Of a stretch of DNA of 64,000 bases, positions 40,352 through 50,289 are shown one piece after another (the first letter of the stretch is position 1; each line of letters opens with the position of its first letter). The notes beneath the pieces are model-generated. The model did no database searches and had not been told where the DNA came from. It saw nothing but the letters and a program-made list of their open reading frames with translations. The stretch is from Paracoccus nototheniae. Its GTDB lineage: Bacteria; Pseudomonadota; Alphaproteobacteria; Rhodobacterales; Rhodobacteraceae. The DNA lies in NCBI RefSeq assembly GCF_004335005.1, contig NZ_RQRT01000004.1, forward strand, positions 1 to 64,000, given 5' to 3'. The position numbers and the translations under genes are program-made.

Positions 40352-41623
40352 ATGACCGAAGAACGCCTGAATCTGATCGACCTGAAAGCCAAAAGCCCCG
40401 CCGACCTGCTGTCGATGGCCGAGGAATGGGATGTCGAGAACGCCTCGACCATGCGCAAGGGCGAGATGATGTTCTCGATCCTCAAGGAGCATGCCGAAGA
40501 GGGCTGGGAGATCGGCGGCGAAGGCGTTCTGGAGGTCGTGCAGGACGGTTTCGGCTTTCTGCGGTCGACCGAGGCGAACTATCTGCCCGGACCGGACGAT
40601 ATTTACGTCAGCCCCGACATGATCCGGCAGCATTCGCTGCGCACCGGCGATTCGGTCGAGGGCGTCATCCGCGCACCCGGCGAGAATGAGCGGTATTTCG
40701 CGCTGACCAAGGCCGAAAAGATCAATTTCGAGGATCCCGAAAAGGCCCGCCACAAGGTCGCCTTTGACAACCTGACCCCGCTTTATCCCGATGAGCGGCT
40801 GAACATGGAAATCGAGGATCCGACCCTGAAGGATCGCAGCGCGCGGATCATCGATCTGGTCGCACCGATCGGCAAGGGCCAGCGGTCGCTGATCGTGGCC
40901 CCGCCGCGGACCGGCAAGACGGTGCTGCTGCAGAACATCGCGCATTCCATCGAACGCAATCACCCCGAATGCTATCTGATCGTGCTGCTGATCGACGAGC
41001 GGCCCGAGGAAGTGACCGACATGCAGCGCAGCGTGCGCGGCGAGGTCGTGTCATCGACCTTTGACGAACCGGCCAGCCGCCACGTCGCGGTGTCCGAGAT
41101 GGTCATTGAAAAGGCCAAGCGTCTGGTCGAGCATAAACGAGATGTTGTGATCCTTTTGGATTCGATCACAAGACTTGGGCGCGCCTTCAACACTGTTGTG
41201 CCCAGCTCGGGCAAGGTGTTGACCGGTGGTGTCGATGCGAATGCGTTGCAGCGCCCCAAGCGGTTCTTCGGTGCCGCGCGGAATATCGAAGAGGGCGGCA
41301 GCCTGACCATCATCGCCACCGCGCTGATCGATACCGGATCGCGTATGGACGAGGTGATCTTTGAAGAATTCAAGGGCACCGGCAACAGCGAGATCGTTCT
41401 GGATCGCAAGGTCGCCGACAAGCGCGTCTTCCCGGCCATGGACATCCTGAAATCCGGCACCCGGAAAGAAGAGCTGCTGGTCGATGCCAAGGATCTGCAA
41501 AAAACCTATCTGCTGCGTCGGATCCTGAACCCGATGGGGACGACCGATGCGGTCGAATTCCTGATCTCGAAGCTGAAACAGACCAAGAGCAATGCCGAGT
41601 TCTTCGACTCGATGAACGCCTGA
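40352..41623 (+). CDS. rho: Transcription termination factor Rho
   Basis: 423 aa. N-terminal OB-fold RNA-binding region (about 50-120, with [20 protein letters not shown] and [20 protein letters not shown]) and RecA-like ATPase core with P-loop [12 protein letters not shown], Walker B region [19 protein letters not shown] and the RNA loop [17 protein letters not shown]. Hexameric helicase that ends transcripts. ATG 40352 gives the conserved [14 protein letters not shown] start; the longer open frame upstream is not conserved. The ~130-bp leader could carry autoregulatory Rho-utilisation signals. Confidence 0.97.
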   Translation: MTEERLNLIDLKAKSPADLLSMAEEWDVENASTMRKGEMMFSILKEHAEEGWEIGGEGVLEVVQDGFGFLRSTEANYLPGPDDIYVSPDMIRQHSLRTGDSVEGVIRAPGENERYFALTKAEKINFEDPEKARHKVAFDNLTPLYPDERLNMEIEDPTLKDRSARIIDLVAPIGKGQRSLIVAPPRTGKTVLLQNIAHSIERNHPECYLIVLLIDERPEEVTDMQRSVRGEVVSSTFDEPASRHVAVSEMVIEKAKRLVEHKRDVVILLDSITRLGRAFNTVVPSSGKVLTGGVDANALQRPKRFFGAARNIEEGGSLTIIATALIDTGSRMDEVIFEEFKGTGNSEIVLDRKVADKRVFPAMDILKSGTRKEELLVDAKDLQKTYLLRRILNPMGTTDAVEFLISKLKQTKSNAEFFDSMNA

Positions 41624-41633
41624 CGGGGCAGCG

Positions 41634-42899
41634 ATGGACCTGATCTTTGCAGAAGCCACCCCGCCCGGGCGGGGGGGCGTTTCGATCATTCGCCTCAGCG
41701 GGTCGGGTGCAAGATCGGCTGCCGAGCGTCTGGTCGGTCCCATGCCTTCGCCAAGGGTCGCATATTTCCGCGATCTTGCGGATGCGGATGACCTGATCGA
41801 TCAGGTTCTGGCGATGTGGTTCGCAGACGGGTCCAGCTTTACCGGTGAGGAAGTCGCCGAGTTGCACCTGCATGGCGCCCCCGTCATTGCGCGTCGGGTG
41901 GGGCGTGCCTTGGTGGATCTTGGGGCGCGTCCGGCAGAGGCCGGTGAATTCACGCGGCGTGCTTTCCTGAACGGGCGCATGGATCTTGCCTCGATCGAGG
42001 GGCTGGGGGATCTGCTGGCAGCCGAGACGGAAGAGCAACGCAAGCTTGCGCTTCGGACAGCGTCGGGTGAGTTGGGGCGCAAAGCCGAGGATTGGCGCAG
42101 GTTGCTGGTCGAGGCCGGAGCGCTTGTCGAGGTCAGCGTCGATTTCGCGGATGAGGATGTGCCGGATGACGTCCCGCAGCGGGTCTTCGAGGCGATCGAG
42201 GAACTGCAGATTGCACTGCGTCGGGAATTGGACGGTTTCGGTGCGGCCGAACGCTTACGCGCAGGGTTCGAGATTGCGATCGTTGGGCCTCCGAACGCTG
42301 GAAAATCAAGCCTTTTAAACCGTTTGGCAAAACGGGAGATGGCGATTGTTTCCGAAACAGCCGGAACGACTCGTGATGTGATCGAACTGCGATATGACCT
42401 TCACGGGCTTGCTGTCACCTTTCTGGACACGGCGGGACTGCGGGATGCCGAGAACGCGATTGAGGCCGTAGGCATTGAACGCGCAAGGCAGCGAGCAGCG
42501 TTGGCCGACCTTCGGATCCATTTGTCCGTTGACGGAACACCAGTTCGGGATCTGTGGTTTGAAGGTGATCTTGCTGTGCAAGGGCACGCGGACAAGCTGG
42601 CGCATGTCTCTGGTCTGGCCGTGTCACCGATAACAGGTCAAGGTGTTGAGGCTTTGCTCAGTACGCTTCATGCCCGGTTGCAACAGCGTGTCGCGCATGC
42701 AGGTGTTATCAGCCATGACAGGCAACGCGCAGAATTGGCAACGGCCCTGTCCGCGCTTGAGAATATTGGCGATTTTCCCGCCGAATTGATTGCCGAATCG
42801 CTGAGGATCGCGGCATCCTCATTAGACCGGCTTGTGGGACGGATTGGGGCCGAGGACTATCTGGACCTGATCTTTTTGTCTTTCTGCATCGGTAAGTAG
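41634..42899 (+). CDS. mnmE: tRNA-5-carboxymethylaminomethyl-2-thiouridine GTPase MnmE (TrmE)
   Basis: 421 aa, slightly shorter than E. coli (454). N-terminal tetrahydrofolate-binding domain (IFAEATPPGRGGVSIIRLSG), helical domain, inserted G domain with G1 GPPNAGKSSLLNRL, G2 TAGTTRD and G3 DTAGL, and the C-terminal CIGK. The G4 region, normally NKxD, reads VQGHADKLAH (about residues 315-324), so the guanine-specificity motif is degenerate. Works with MnmG to modify U34 of tRNAs. From about here codon use becomes AT-richer than in rho. It is followed directly by mnmG. Confidence 0.93.
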   Translation: MDLIFAEATPPGRGGVSIIRLSGSGARSAAERLVGPMPSPRVAYFRDLADADDLIDQVLAMWFADGSSFTGEEVAELHLHGAPVIARRVGRALVDLGARPAEAGEFTRRAFLNGRMDLASIEGLGDLLAAETEEQRKLALRTASGELGRKAEDWRRLLVEAGALVEVSVDFADEDVPDDVPQRVFEAIEELQIALRRELDGFGAAERLRAGFEIAIVGPPNAGKSSLLNRLAKREMAIVSETAGTTRDVIELRYDLHGLAVTFLDTAGLRDAENAIEAVGIERARQRAALADLRIHLSVDGTPVRDLWFEGDLAVQGHADKLAHVSGLAVSPITGQGVEALLSTLHARLQQRVAHAGVISHDRQRAELATALSALENIGDFPAELIAESLRIAASSLDRLVGRIGAEDYLDLIFLSFCIGK

Positions 42900-42902
42900 G
42901 AG

Positions 42903-44771
42903 TTGTTCCACGTGAAACATTACCATGTCGCCGTGATCGGTGCCGGCCACGCCGGTCTTGAGGCCGCGACGACTGCTGCCCGGATGGGCGTGTCGGTTTT
43001 GCTGATTACGATGCAACAATCCGATATTGGGGCTTTGTCTTGCAACCCGGCCATTGGTGGCTTGGGAAAGGGGCACCTTGTTCGCGAAATAGACGCCCTT
43101 GATGGAGTCATGGGCCGCCTTGCAGACCGGGCTGGCATTCAGTTTCGCCTTTTGAACCGCAGAAAAGGACCGGCAGTCCGAGGCCCCCGGGCGCAGATGG
43201 ACAGGTCCTTGTATCGGGATGCCGCTTGGACGCTGATCAGCACTTACCCTGGCGTCGATCTGAAATTCGCCGAGGTTACGGAGCTTCTGGGAAGCGAACG
43301 AAGTGTAACCGGCCTTCGCTTGTCAAATGGGGAGGAAATCGTCTGCTCGACCGTCATTCTGACCACCGGCACGTTCCTGAACGGGCTTATTCATATCGGT
43401 GATGTGACGCGTGCGTCTGGCCGGTGGGGTGATGCGTCCGCAAACGGCCTTGCAGAGTCGCTGAAGAAGTTCGGATTGCCTTTAGGGCGCCTGAAGACCG
43501 GGACGCCACCGCGCCTTGATGGCCGGACCATCAACTGGCCGGTTCTTGAGCAGCAACTTGGCGATGAAGAGCCCGCCACCTTTTCCTACATGGACGCCGG
43601 ACCTTTGTCCGAGCAGATTTCTTGCGGAATTACTCATACGAATGAGACCACGCACAGGATCATTCGCGACAATCTTCATCGCTCTGCCATGTATGGCGGC
43701 CATATTTCTGGTCGCGGTCCCCGCTATTGTCCCTCGATCGAGGATAAGGTCGTTCGCTTTGCGGATAAATCATCCCATCAAATATTCCTGGAACCGGAAG
43801 GCTTGGACAGCCATTCCGTCTATCCGAACGGGATCTCGACGTCATTGCCGGTCGAAGTTCAGCGGGCCTACGTTCGATCCATCCAAGGGTTGGAGAATGT
43901 CGATATTCTGCAGCCCGGCTATGCGGTCGAATATGATTACATCGATCCCCGCAGCCTTGATGCATCGCTGGCCGTAAGGACCGTCGATGGACTTTACCTT
44001 GCTGGCCAGATCAACGGGACGACCGGGTATGAAGAGGCGGCGGCCCAGGGGCTTGTGGCGGGCCTGAACGCGGCCTTGGCAGCGACCGGACGTGATCCTG
44101 CGATTTTCAGCCGCGCGGAAAGCTACATCGGGGTGATGATTGACGATTTGACCAATTTTGGGGTGACTGAACCTTACCGCATGTTCACGTCGAGAGCAGA
44201 GTTCCGACTGACGCTGCGGGCTGATAATGCGGACCAGCGCCTGACGCCCTTCGGCATCCAATTTGGATGCGTCGGTGTAGAGCGTCAGGTCATGTTCAAT
44301 GCACGGCAAGACCGTTACACCAAGGCTCGGGCTTTGGCGGAAGCGACCAGCCTGACCCCAACCGAGCTTGCGCGGTGCGGCGTCAATGTGCGCCAAGATG
44401 GGCGCGCAAGGTCGGTGTTCGATTTGCTTGCAGTTGTCGAAATTGAAGATTCCACTATTCGCCAGATCGCACCTTGCTTGGGTCAGGTCTCTTCAGTGAC
44501 GCTGAATCAGCTTCGGAATGACGCCATTTATGCCCAATATGTTAAGCGGCAAGAAAAAGATGTCGATGATTTGAAGCAAAGCGAGGGGTTGGTTCTGCAT
44601 GTGGATATGGACTACCAGTCCCTCGGTGGCCTATCCAATGAGATCTCCCGCAAGCTGGCGGACATCAAGCCCCGCAATCTGGCTGAGGCGGCGAGGATCG
44701 AGGGCATGACGCCAGCGGCGCTGACTCTTCTGATTGCAGCCACCAAGCTAAAGATGCGCCATTCAGCATGA
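42903..44771 (+). CDS. mnmG: tRNA uridine-5-carboxymethylaminomethyl modification enzyme MnmG (GidA)
   Basis: 622 aa. FAD-binding Rossmann motif [59 protein letters not shown] and [17 protein letters not shown], all MnmG signatures. The start region reads MFHVKH from TTG 42903, because a parS copy is embedded in it; a GTG at 42912 has the better Shine-Dalgarno spacing and is the alternative. Partner of MnmE, encoded just upstream. Overlaps rsmG by 4 bp. Visibly AT-richer than the window average: 44521-44580 has 23 G+C of 60. Confidence 0.95.
   Translation: MFHVKHYHVAVIGAGHAGLEAATTAARMGVSVLLITMQQSDIGALSCNPAIGGLGKGHLVREIDALDGVMGRLADRAGIQFRLLNRRKGPAVRGPRAQMDRSLYRDAAWTLISTYPGVDLKFAEVTELLGSERSVTGLRLSNGEEIVCSTVILTTGTFLNGLIHIGDVTRASGRWGDASANGLAESLKKFGLPLGRLKTGTPPRLDGRTINWPVLEQQLGDEEPATFSYMDAGPLSEQISCGITHTNETTHRIIRDNLHRSAMYGGHISGRGPRYCPSIEDKVVRFADKSSHQIFLEPEGLDSHSVYPNGISTSLPVEVQRAYVRSIQGLENVDILQPGYAVEYDYIDPRSLDASLAVRTVDGLYLAGQINGTTGYEEAAAQGLVAGLNAALAATGRDPAIFSRAESYIGVMIDDLTNFGVTEPYRMFTSRAEFRLTLRADNADQRLTPFGIQFGCVGVERQVMFNARQDRYTKARALAEATSLTPTELARCGVNVRQDGRARSVFDLLAVVEIEDSTIRQIAPCLGQVSSVTLNQLRNDAIYAQYVKRQEKDVDDLKQSEGLVLHVDMDYQSLGGLSNEISRKLADIKPRNLAEAARIEGMTPAALTLLIAATKLKMRHSA
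42904..42919. promoter_or_regulatory. parS site 1 (one mismatch), inside the mnmG start
   Basis: TGTTCCACGTGAAACA differs from the consensus parS TGTTTCACGTGAAACA at one base. ParB binds parS and nucleates the segregation complex; parA and parB lie 2.5 kb downstream. The site overlaps the first codons of mnmG. Confidence 0.88.
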
Positions 44772-45361
44772 CCAATGTTTCACGTGAAACAGAAAACTTG
44801 CTGCTGGCATATCAGTCTCTGGTCGCCAAATGGAATCCAAAAATCAATCTGGTCGCCGCATCGACCATTCCGGACTTTCGCTTTCGCCATATCCAAGACT
44901 CGCTGCAGCTTGTTGCGCTTGCTGATCCTTCAGGTGGGCATTGGGTCGACCTGGGGTCTGGCGGCGGTCTGCCCGGCATCGTTATCGGGATCATGACCGC
45001 TGGTTCGGCCCTAACGGTTCATTTGGTTGAAAGTGATCAACGCAAGGCGGCGTTTCTTCGGACTGTTGTGCGCGAACTTGAACTGCACCAAGTGACTGTC
45101 CTGTCTGAACGGATCGAGTCCACCGAACCGTCCCGCGCGGATCACCTCTCGGCACGCGCTTTGGCGCCGTTGCCCAAACTTCTTGAAATGGCAGAAAGAC
45201 ATTTGAAGCCGGGGGGAACCGCATGGTTGATGAAGGGTCGGACATGGAAGGCCGAGTGCGAACAAGCCTCTGTCGATTGGCGATTTGATTTCGCCGCATA
45301 CCCGAGTAGAACGGATCCAGAAGCCGCAATCCTGAAAGTGACCGGAGTGTCTCATGCCTGA
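44768..45361 (+). CDS. rsmG: 16S rRNA (guanine527-N7)-methyltransferase RsmG (GidB)
   Basis: 197 aa. Class I methyltransferase with the SAM motif [18 protein letters not shown], preceded by [20 protein letters not shown], and later [20 protein letters not shown] and WLMKGRT. Methylates G527 of 16S rRNA. The ATG overlaps the mnmG stop; codons 3-8 (NVSRET) are written by the embedded parS. Overlaps parA by 8 bp. Confidence 0.95.
   Translation: MTNVSRETENLLLAYQSLVAKWNPKINLVAASTIPDFRFRHIQDSLQLVALADPSGGHWVDLGSGGGLPGIVIGIMTAGSALTVHLVESDQRKAAFLRTVVRELELHQVTVLSERIESTEPSRADHLSARALAPLPKLLEMAERHLKPGGTAWLMKGRTWKAECEQASVDWRFDFAAYPSRTDPEAAILKVTGVSHA
44776..44791. promoter_or_regulatory. parS site 2 (perfect), inside the rsmG start
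   Basis: TGTTTCACGTGAAACA, a perfect 16-bp palindromic parS, lies 1.87 kb from parS site 1 and 0.58 kb upstream of parA. It forms codons 3-8 of rsmG. Confidence 0.97.
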
Positions 45362-46139
45362 GCAGCATATCGTGGCCATCGCCAATCAAAAGGGCGGCGT
45401 TGGAAAGACGACGACCGCTGTAAACCTTGGGACAGCGCTGGCGCAGGCGGGCCATTCGACGATATTGGTTGATCTTGACCCTCAGGGCAACGCATCGACC
45501 GGCCTTGGCATCAGTGGCGATCAACGCGATTACACGATCTATGATCTCCTGACCGGAGAGGTCGACCTTCAGACCGCCGCCTTGGAAACGGACATCAGGA
45601 ACCTCCGTGTCGTCCCGTCCACGTCCGATCTTGCATCGGCAGATGTTCAACTGTCTCAGGCACTTGATCGGACCAGATTGCTGGAACGGCAGCTTTCCTC
45701 GGCACCTGCGGGAACGATCATTCTGATCGATTGTCCACCTGCGCTTGGTTTGTTGACGGTCAATGCGATGGTTGCGGCCACCAGCGTGCTGGTTCCACTG
45801 CAGGCCGAGTTCTATGCGCTCGAGGGTCTTTCCCAGCTTCTTGCGACCGTCAAGCAGGTCCGGCAGGGTGCAAATCCCCGTTTGCGCATCAATGGCATCC
45901 TGCTGACCATGTCGGATTACCGCAACAACCTCTCCCAACAGGTGGAGGCGGATGCCAGGGAAACCTTGGGCGATCTTGTCTATCCGACCGTCATTCCCCG
46001 GAATGTGCGCGTGTCAGAGGCGCCGTCGCACGCACAGCCGGTTTTGATCTATGACCCCTCGTCCAAGGGCAGCGTCGCGTATCGTCAGTTCGCGGCCGAA
46101 TTTACGGCGCGCCTGAACCTTCAGCCGGAGAATGCCTGA
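45354..46139 (+). CDS. parA: Chromosome partitioning ATPase ParA
   Basis: 261 aa. Deviant Walker A KGGVGKTTTAVNLGTALAQ with the signature Lys, switch I/II region VLVDLDPQGNASTGLGI-type sequence and IILIDCPPALGLLTVNAMVA. Membrane of the ParA/Soj group; ATP-bound dimers pattern on the nucleoid and pull ParB-parS complexes apart. Start overlaps rsmG; stop overlaps parB by 1 base, so all are coupled. Confidence 0.96.
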   Translation: MPEQHIVAIANQKGGVGKTTTAVNLGTALAQAGHSTILVDLDPQGNASTGLGISGDQRDYTIYDLLTGEVDLQTAALETDIRNLRVVPSTSDLASADVQLSQALDRTRLLERQLSSAPAGTIILIDCPPALGLLTVNAMVAATSVLVPLQAEFYALEGLSQLLATVKQVRQGANPRLRINGILLTMSDYRNNLSQQVEADARETLGDLVYPTVIPRNVRVSEAPSHAQPVLIYDPSSKGSVAYRQFAAEFTARLNLQPENA

Positions 46140-47032
46140 TGTCGGATAACAAACTTGCAAAGCGCGGTCTGGGGCGTGGCCTGTCCGCCTTGATGGCCGA
46201 TATGGATCTTGACGGCAGCCCGGCAGCCGCACCCGTCCGCGACCGGACGTTGGTGCCGATCGAACAGATCACCGCCAACCCCGACCAGCCACGGCGCAGC
46301 TTCGATCCCGAGGCGCTGGAAGAGCTGGCGGCATCGCTGAAGCAACGAGGCATCCTGCAGCCTTTGATCGTGCGGCCGCACCCCGACGACAAGGCGCTGT
46401 TCCAGATCGTCGCCGGGGAACGTCGCTGGCGCGCCGCACAGATGGCGCAACTGCATGAAATTCCGGTCATTATCCGTGAGATGACCGATACCGAGGTGCT
46501 TGAAGTTGCGATTATCGAAAACATTCAGCGCGCGGATCTGAATGCCATCGAAGAGGCCGCATCCTTCCGCCAGCTCATGGACCGCTTTGGCCACACTCAG
46601 GAACGCCTGGCCGAGGCGTTGAACAAAAGCCGCAGTCACATCGCCAACCTGCTGAGGCTTCTGACTTTGCCTGAACAGGTTCAGGACATGGTCAAGTCCG
46701 GCAAGCTCAGCGCGGGCCATGCCCGTGCGCTGATCACGGCGCCCAACGCGCCGCAACTGGCCATGAAGATTGCCGAAAAGGGCCTCTCGGTCCGCGAGAC
46801 AGAGGAAATGGTCCGCAATCAGGCGCAACCGTCCGATGCCAAGGCCCGGAAGGCGTCGCGGCACACGGAGAAAGATGCGGACACGCGGGCGCTCGAGGCT
46901 GATCTTTCTGCGCATCTCAAGATGAGGGTCGACATCTCGCATGTCGGGACCGAGGGCGGCCATATCACGATCACCTATCGCGAACTCGACCAGCTCGACC
47001 AACTCTGCCAGCTTTTGGGTGGTCAAGGCTAA
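46139..47032 (+). CDS. parB: Chromosome partitioning protein ParB
   Basis: 297 aa. N-terminal GLGRGLSALMADM, the CTP-binding/ParB box QITANPDQPRRSFDPEALEE and GERRWRAAQMAQLHEIPVII, a helix-turn-helix (FGHTQERLAEALNKSRSHIA) and a C-terminal dimerisation domain. ParB is a CTPase clamp loading at parS and sliding on DNA, providing the centromere of the origin region. The two parS copies lie upstream in the same operon. Confidence 0.96.
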   Translation: MSDNKLAKRGLGRGLSALMADMDLDGSPAAAPVRDRTLVPIEQITANPDQPRRSFDPEALEELAASLKQRGILQPLIVRPHPDDKALFQIVAGERRWRAAQMAQLHEIPVIIREMTDTEVLEVAIIENIQRADLNAIEEAASFRQLMDRFGHTQERLAEALNKSRSHIANLLRLLTLPEQVQDMVKSGKLSAGHARALITAPNAPQLAMKIAEKGLSVRETEEMVRNQAQPSDAKARKASRHTEKDADTRALEADLSAHLKMRVDISHVGTEGGHITITYRELDQLDQLCQLLGGQG

Positions 47033-47036
47033 CCAG

Positions 47037-47068
47037 ATATAGACCGGATTTCGAATTTTTATCTATAT
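47037..47068. terminator. Weak AT-rich hairpin after parB
   Basis: ATATAGA (47037-47043) and TCTATAT (47062-47068) form a 7-bp stem around an AT-rich loop containing TTTTTAT, in the short gap between convergent parB and DUF454 genes. It may end parAB transcripts. Confidence 0.4.
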
Positions 47069-47072
47069 GCAG

Positions 47073-47429
47073 TCATGCTTCAGGCCGGGTGATCAAGAAC
47101 GCCGCAACGCTCGCGCAGATCCCGGCCTGCGTGGCAACGACCCATCCGGGCATGCCCGCATACCATGACAGCCCGACCCCGGCGCTCATCGCGGTGATCG
47201 CCCAGATCTTCGCCAGCCTGCTCACCGCTCCGCGTTCCTGCCACGCCCTGACCGAGGGGCCATAGGTCGGATGATCCAGAATGCGGCGATGCAGCACGGG
47301 GGATGACCGCGCAAAGGCCCAGGCCGCAACCAGCAGAAACGGAACGGTCGGCATGACGGGCAGGGCCACACCGATGATGCCCATGCCCAGAAACAGCCAT
47401 CCGACGATCAGCCACAGCTGCTGACGCAT
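47073..47429 (-). CDS. DUF454 (YbaN) family membrane protein
   Basis: 118 aa with three membrane helices. Family blocks: GWLFLGMGIIGVALPVMPTV, PFLLVAAWAFARSSPVLHRR and DHPTYGPSVRAWQERGAVS. YbaN-type proteins are small inner-membrane proteins with no assigned reaction. It follows hemW by 3 bp on the same strand, so the two are co-transcribed. Confidence 0.88.
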   Translation of the reverse strand: MRQQLWLIVGWLFLGMGIIGVALPVMPTVPFLLVAAWAFARSSPVLHRRILDHPTYGPSVRAWQERGAVSRLAKIWAITAMSAGVGLSWYAGMPGWVVATQAGICASVAAFLITRPEA

Positions 47430-47432
47430 CGC

Positions 47433-48599
47433 TCAGACCGCCAGATCGCGCAGGATGGCGTTCAGGACGGGACGCCCCTGTCGGGTGGCCATCAAACGGC
47501 CATCCTGACGGCGGATCATGCCCATTTCCGACAGCGAGGCGACCACATCGTCGTCAAATCCGCGGCCCGCCAGTGCGGCATGCCGTGCTTCGTCTAATCC
47601 TTCGCCAAGGCGCAGGGCCATCAGCAGATACTCCGTCGCCTGTTCGTCACGGGGGATGAACTCGCGCAGGCTCTCGCCCGTTCCGCCTGTCTCGACGGCA
47701 GCCAGCCACGCGCCGGGCATCCTGTGTGCTTCAGTCGCCACGCGGCCCGATGCAAGCGTCAGGCGGCCATGCGCACCGGGCCCGACCGCAGCCCAATCCC
47801 CCTGCCGCCAATAGACCAGATTGTGCCGGCTTTCCGACCCCGCCCGCGCATGGTTCGAGATTTCATAGCAGCCCATCCCGGCGGCCTCGCAAATCTCCTG
47901 CGTGTCGAAATACAGATCCGCGGACAGGTCGTCATCGGGCAGATCGCGCAGCTTTCCGGCCGCCGCGCGGGCGCCAAAGACGGTGCCCGGCTCGATGGTC
48001 AGCTGGTACAGCGACAGGTGATCGACGGCCATATCCAGCGCCTCGCGCAGCTCGGACCGCCATGCGGCGCGATCCTGACCCTGACGCGCATAGATCAGAT
48101 CGAAACTGACCCGTCCAAAGACCTCGCGGGCCACGTCAAAGGCGGCGCGGGCCTCGGCCACCGAATGCATGCGCCCAAGGCGCCGCAGATCGGCATCGTT
48201 CAGGGCCTGCACGCCCATGGACAGGCGATTGACCCCCGCATCGGCAAAGCCGCGAAAGCGGCCCTTTTCGACGCTGGTCGGATTGGCCTCCAGCGAGATT
48301 TCGATGTCATTAGTAAACCCCCACCCGGCCTGCGCCGCGCGGATCACCGCATCCACCGTCTCGGGCAGCATCAGCGAGGACGTGCCGCCGCCAAAGAAGA
48401 TGCTGCCCAGATGCCGGTCCGGCGTCTCTGCCGCGACCCGCGCGATTTCGGCGCACAGCGCCGCGGCCCACCTTTGTTGATCGACATGGGCGGTGACATG
48501 GCTGTTGAAATCGCAATAGGGGCATTTGGCCGCACAAAAGGGCCAATGGACATACAGACCAAAGCCGCCCGCGCGCCAGTCCTGAGACAGGTCGGTCAT
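47433..48599 (-). CDS. hemW: Radical SAM heme chaperone HemW
   Basis: 388 aa. Radical SAM cluster motif CAAKCPYC in GLYVHWPFCAAKCPYCDF, GGGTSSL, and the HemW-specific HNLVYWRQGDW. HemW was long mislabelled as oxygen-independent coproporphyrinogen oxidase; it binds heme and is thought to deliver it. The absence of the HemN-specific features agrees with HemW. Overlaps the RidA-family gene by 4 bp (ATGA). Confidence 0.92.
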   Translation of the reverse strand: MTDLSQDWRAGGFGLYVHWPFCAAKCPYCDFNSHVTAHVDQQRWAAALCAEIARVAAETPDRHLGSIFFGGGTSSLMLPETVDAVIRAAQAGWGFTNDIEISLEANPTSVEKGRFRGFADAGVNRLSMGVQALNDADLRRLGRMHSVAEARAAFDVAREVFGRVSFDLIYARQGQDRAAWRSELREALDMAVDHLSLYQLTIEPGTVFGARAAAGKLRDLPDDDLSADLYFDTQEICEAAGMGCYEISNHARAGSESRHNLVYWRQGDWAAVGPGAHGRLTLASGRVATEAHRMPGAWLAAVETGGTGESLREFIPRDEQATEYLLMALRLGEGLDEARHAALAGRGFDDDVVASLSEMGMIRRQDGRLMATRQGRPVLNAILRDLAV

Positions 48600-48970
48600 C
48601 CCCGGAACGCCGTCGCTTCGATCTCGATCTTCATTTCCGGGCGGATCAGACCGGCCACGATCATCGTCGCAGCGGGCCGGATGGCGTCCAGCGCTTCGGA
48701 CAGGGCCGGGGCCAGCGCCTCGATCAGACCGGCATCCGTGATAGTGTATTGCACGCGCATGATGTCGTCGGGGGCGAACCCGGCCTCGGCCAGAACGGAA
48801 AAGATCGTTCGGAAACAGTTTCTAGCCTGCTGGGCAATATCCTCGGGCATGGTCATGGCGGCATAGTCATACCCCGTCACGCCCGAGACAAAGCTCCAGT
48901 CGCCGCGCACCACGGCGCGGCTATAGGCCAGCTTTGCCTCGAAGGGCGATCCGTTGGTCAGCTTACGCAA
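48596..48970 (-). CDS. RidA family protein
   Basis: 124 aa from TTG 48970, chosen because it gives the usual short RidA start ([20 protein letters not shown]). Core motifs FVSGVTGYDY, ARNCFRTIFSVLAEAGF, and MIVAGLIRPEMKIEIEATAF (Arg and Glu of the deaminase site). RidA members hydrolyse reactive enamines/imines; this subgroup is uncharacterised. Overlaps rdgB by 8 bp and hemW by 4 bp. Confidence 0.85.
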   Translation of the reverse strand: MRKLTNGSPFEAKLAYSRAVVRGDWSFVSGVTGYDYAAMTMPEDIAQQARNCFRTIFSVLAEAGFAPDDIMRVQYTITDAGLIEALAPALSEALDAIRPAATMIVAGLIRPEMKIEIEATAFRG

Positions 48971-49571
48971 AGGCGGCCTCGATCATCTGCTCCACGGCGC
49001 GGGCGCGATGGCTGAGGCTGTTTTTCAGCGCGGCAGGCATCTGGCCCAGGGTGATGTCATGGCCGTCGGGCTGAAACACCGGATCATAGCCATGCCCCTC
49101 GGCGCCGCGCGGGGGCCAGACGACCTGACCGGGCAGCACACCCTCGAACACCTCGTCATGCCCATCGGGCCACATCAGGACAAGCGTGCAACGGAACTGC
49201 GCATGGCGCGGGGCAGGGGCGTCGATGGCCTCCAGCTCGCGCCATGTGCGGGCCATGGCCATCGGGAAATCGCGGCCCGACCCGGTTTCGGCCCAATCGG
49301 CGGTATAGACGCCCGGCGCGCCGCCAAGCGCATCGACACTGATGCCGCTGTCATCGGCCAGCGCGGGCAGGCCCGTCGCGGCCACGGCGGCGCTGGCCTT
49401 GATGCGGGCATTGCCGACAAAGCTGTCTTCGGTCTCGGCAGGCTCGGCCAGGCCCATTTCGGCGGCGCCGACGACCTCGACGCCGTAGGGGGCCAGCAGG
49501 GCGCGCATCTCGGCCAGCTTGCCCGCGTTATGCGTCGCGACCAGCAGACGCTTTTCGGCGAATGTCCTCAT
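48963..49571 (-). CDS. rdgB: Non-canonical purine NTP pyrophosphatase (RdgB/HAM1)
   Basis: 202 aa. Ham1 motifs [39 protein letters not shown] and [10 protein letters not shown], with the SHRARA near the C-terminus. Removes dITP/XTP from the nucleotide pool. ATG 49571 overlaps the rph stop (ATGA); rph-rdgB is a common pair. Confidence 0.95.
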   Translation of the reverse strand: MRTFAEKRLLVATHNAGKLAEMRALLAPYGVEVVGAAEMGLAEPAETEDSFVGNARIKASAAVAATGLPALADDSGISVDALGGAPGVYTADWAETGSGRDFPMAMARTWRELEAIDAPAPRHAQFRCTLVLMWPDGHDEVFEGVLPGQVVWPPRGAEGHGYDPVFQPDGHDITLGQMPAALKNSLSHRARAVEQMIEAAFA

Positions 49572-50281
49572 CCGATGGCGGCCTTTTGGGCGGCGACCAG
49601 ATCGGCCATGCCCGCCTCGGCCAGATCCAGCAGCTGCCCCATCTCGCCGCGCGAGAATGTCGCGCCCTCGGCGGACATCTGCACCTCGATCAGGCGACCG
49701 CCGCCGGTCAGGACGAAATTCCCGTCGGTCCCGGCCTCGCTGTCCTCGGCATAATCCAGATCCAGCAACGGCTGGCCCGCATAGATGCCGCAGCTGACGG
49801 CGGCCACATGATCCAGAATCGGGTCGCTGGTGATCGCGCGGCCGGCCAGCAGCTTGTTCACGGCCAGACGCAGCGCGACCCAGCCTCCGGTGATCGACGC
49901 GCAGCGCGTGCCGCCATCGGCCTGAATGACATCGCAATCGATGCTGATCTGGCGTTCGCCAAGCGCGCTGCGGTCGATGCCGGCGCGCAGGCTGCGCCCA
50001 ATCAGGCGCTGGATTTCCTGCGTGCGGCCCGATTGCTTGCCCTGCGCCGCCTCGCGGCGGTTGCGCGTGTTCGTCGCGCGTGGCAGCATTCCGTATTCGG
50101 CGGTGACCCAGCCAAGCCCGGTGCCCTTCAGAAAGCGGGGCGGGTTGTCCTCGATCGTGGCGGTGCACAAGACATGCGTATCGCCGCATTTGATCAGGCA
50201 CGAGCCTTCGGCGTGCCGCATCACCCCGGTTTCAATTGAAATCGGACGCATTTGGGCTAGATTCCGGCCTGACGGGCGCAT
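49568..50281 (-). CDS. rph: Ribonuclease PH
   Basis: 237 aa. [40 protein letters not shown], and [18 protein letters not shown] are classic RNase PH segments, followed by [18 protein letters not shown]. Phosphorolytic 3'-5' exonuclease trimming tRNA ends. Divergent from hrcA with 87 bp between starts; leads the rph-rdgB-RidA-hemW-DUF454 operon. Confidence 0.96.
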   Translation of the reverse strand: MRPSGRNLAQMRPISIETGVMRHAEGSCLIKCGDTHVLCTATIEDNPPRFLKGTGLGWVTAEYGMLPRATNTRNRREAAQGKQSGRTQEIQRLIGRSLRAGIDRSALGERQISIDCDVIQADGGTRCASITGGWVALRLAVNKLLAGRAITSDPILDHVAAVSCGIYAGQPLLDLDYAEDSEAGTDGNFVLTGGGRLIEVQMSAEGATFSRGEMGQLLDLAEAGMADLVAAQKAAIG

Positions 50282-50289
50282 GACTTTTC

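Noticed and set aside
47433-48599. Call as oxygen-independent coproporphyrinogen III oxidase (HemN)
   Set aside because: Length and the HNxxYW motif fit HemW rather than HemN.
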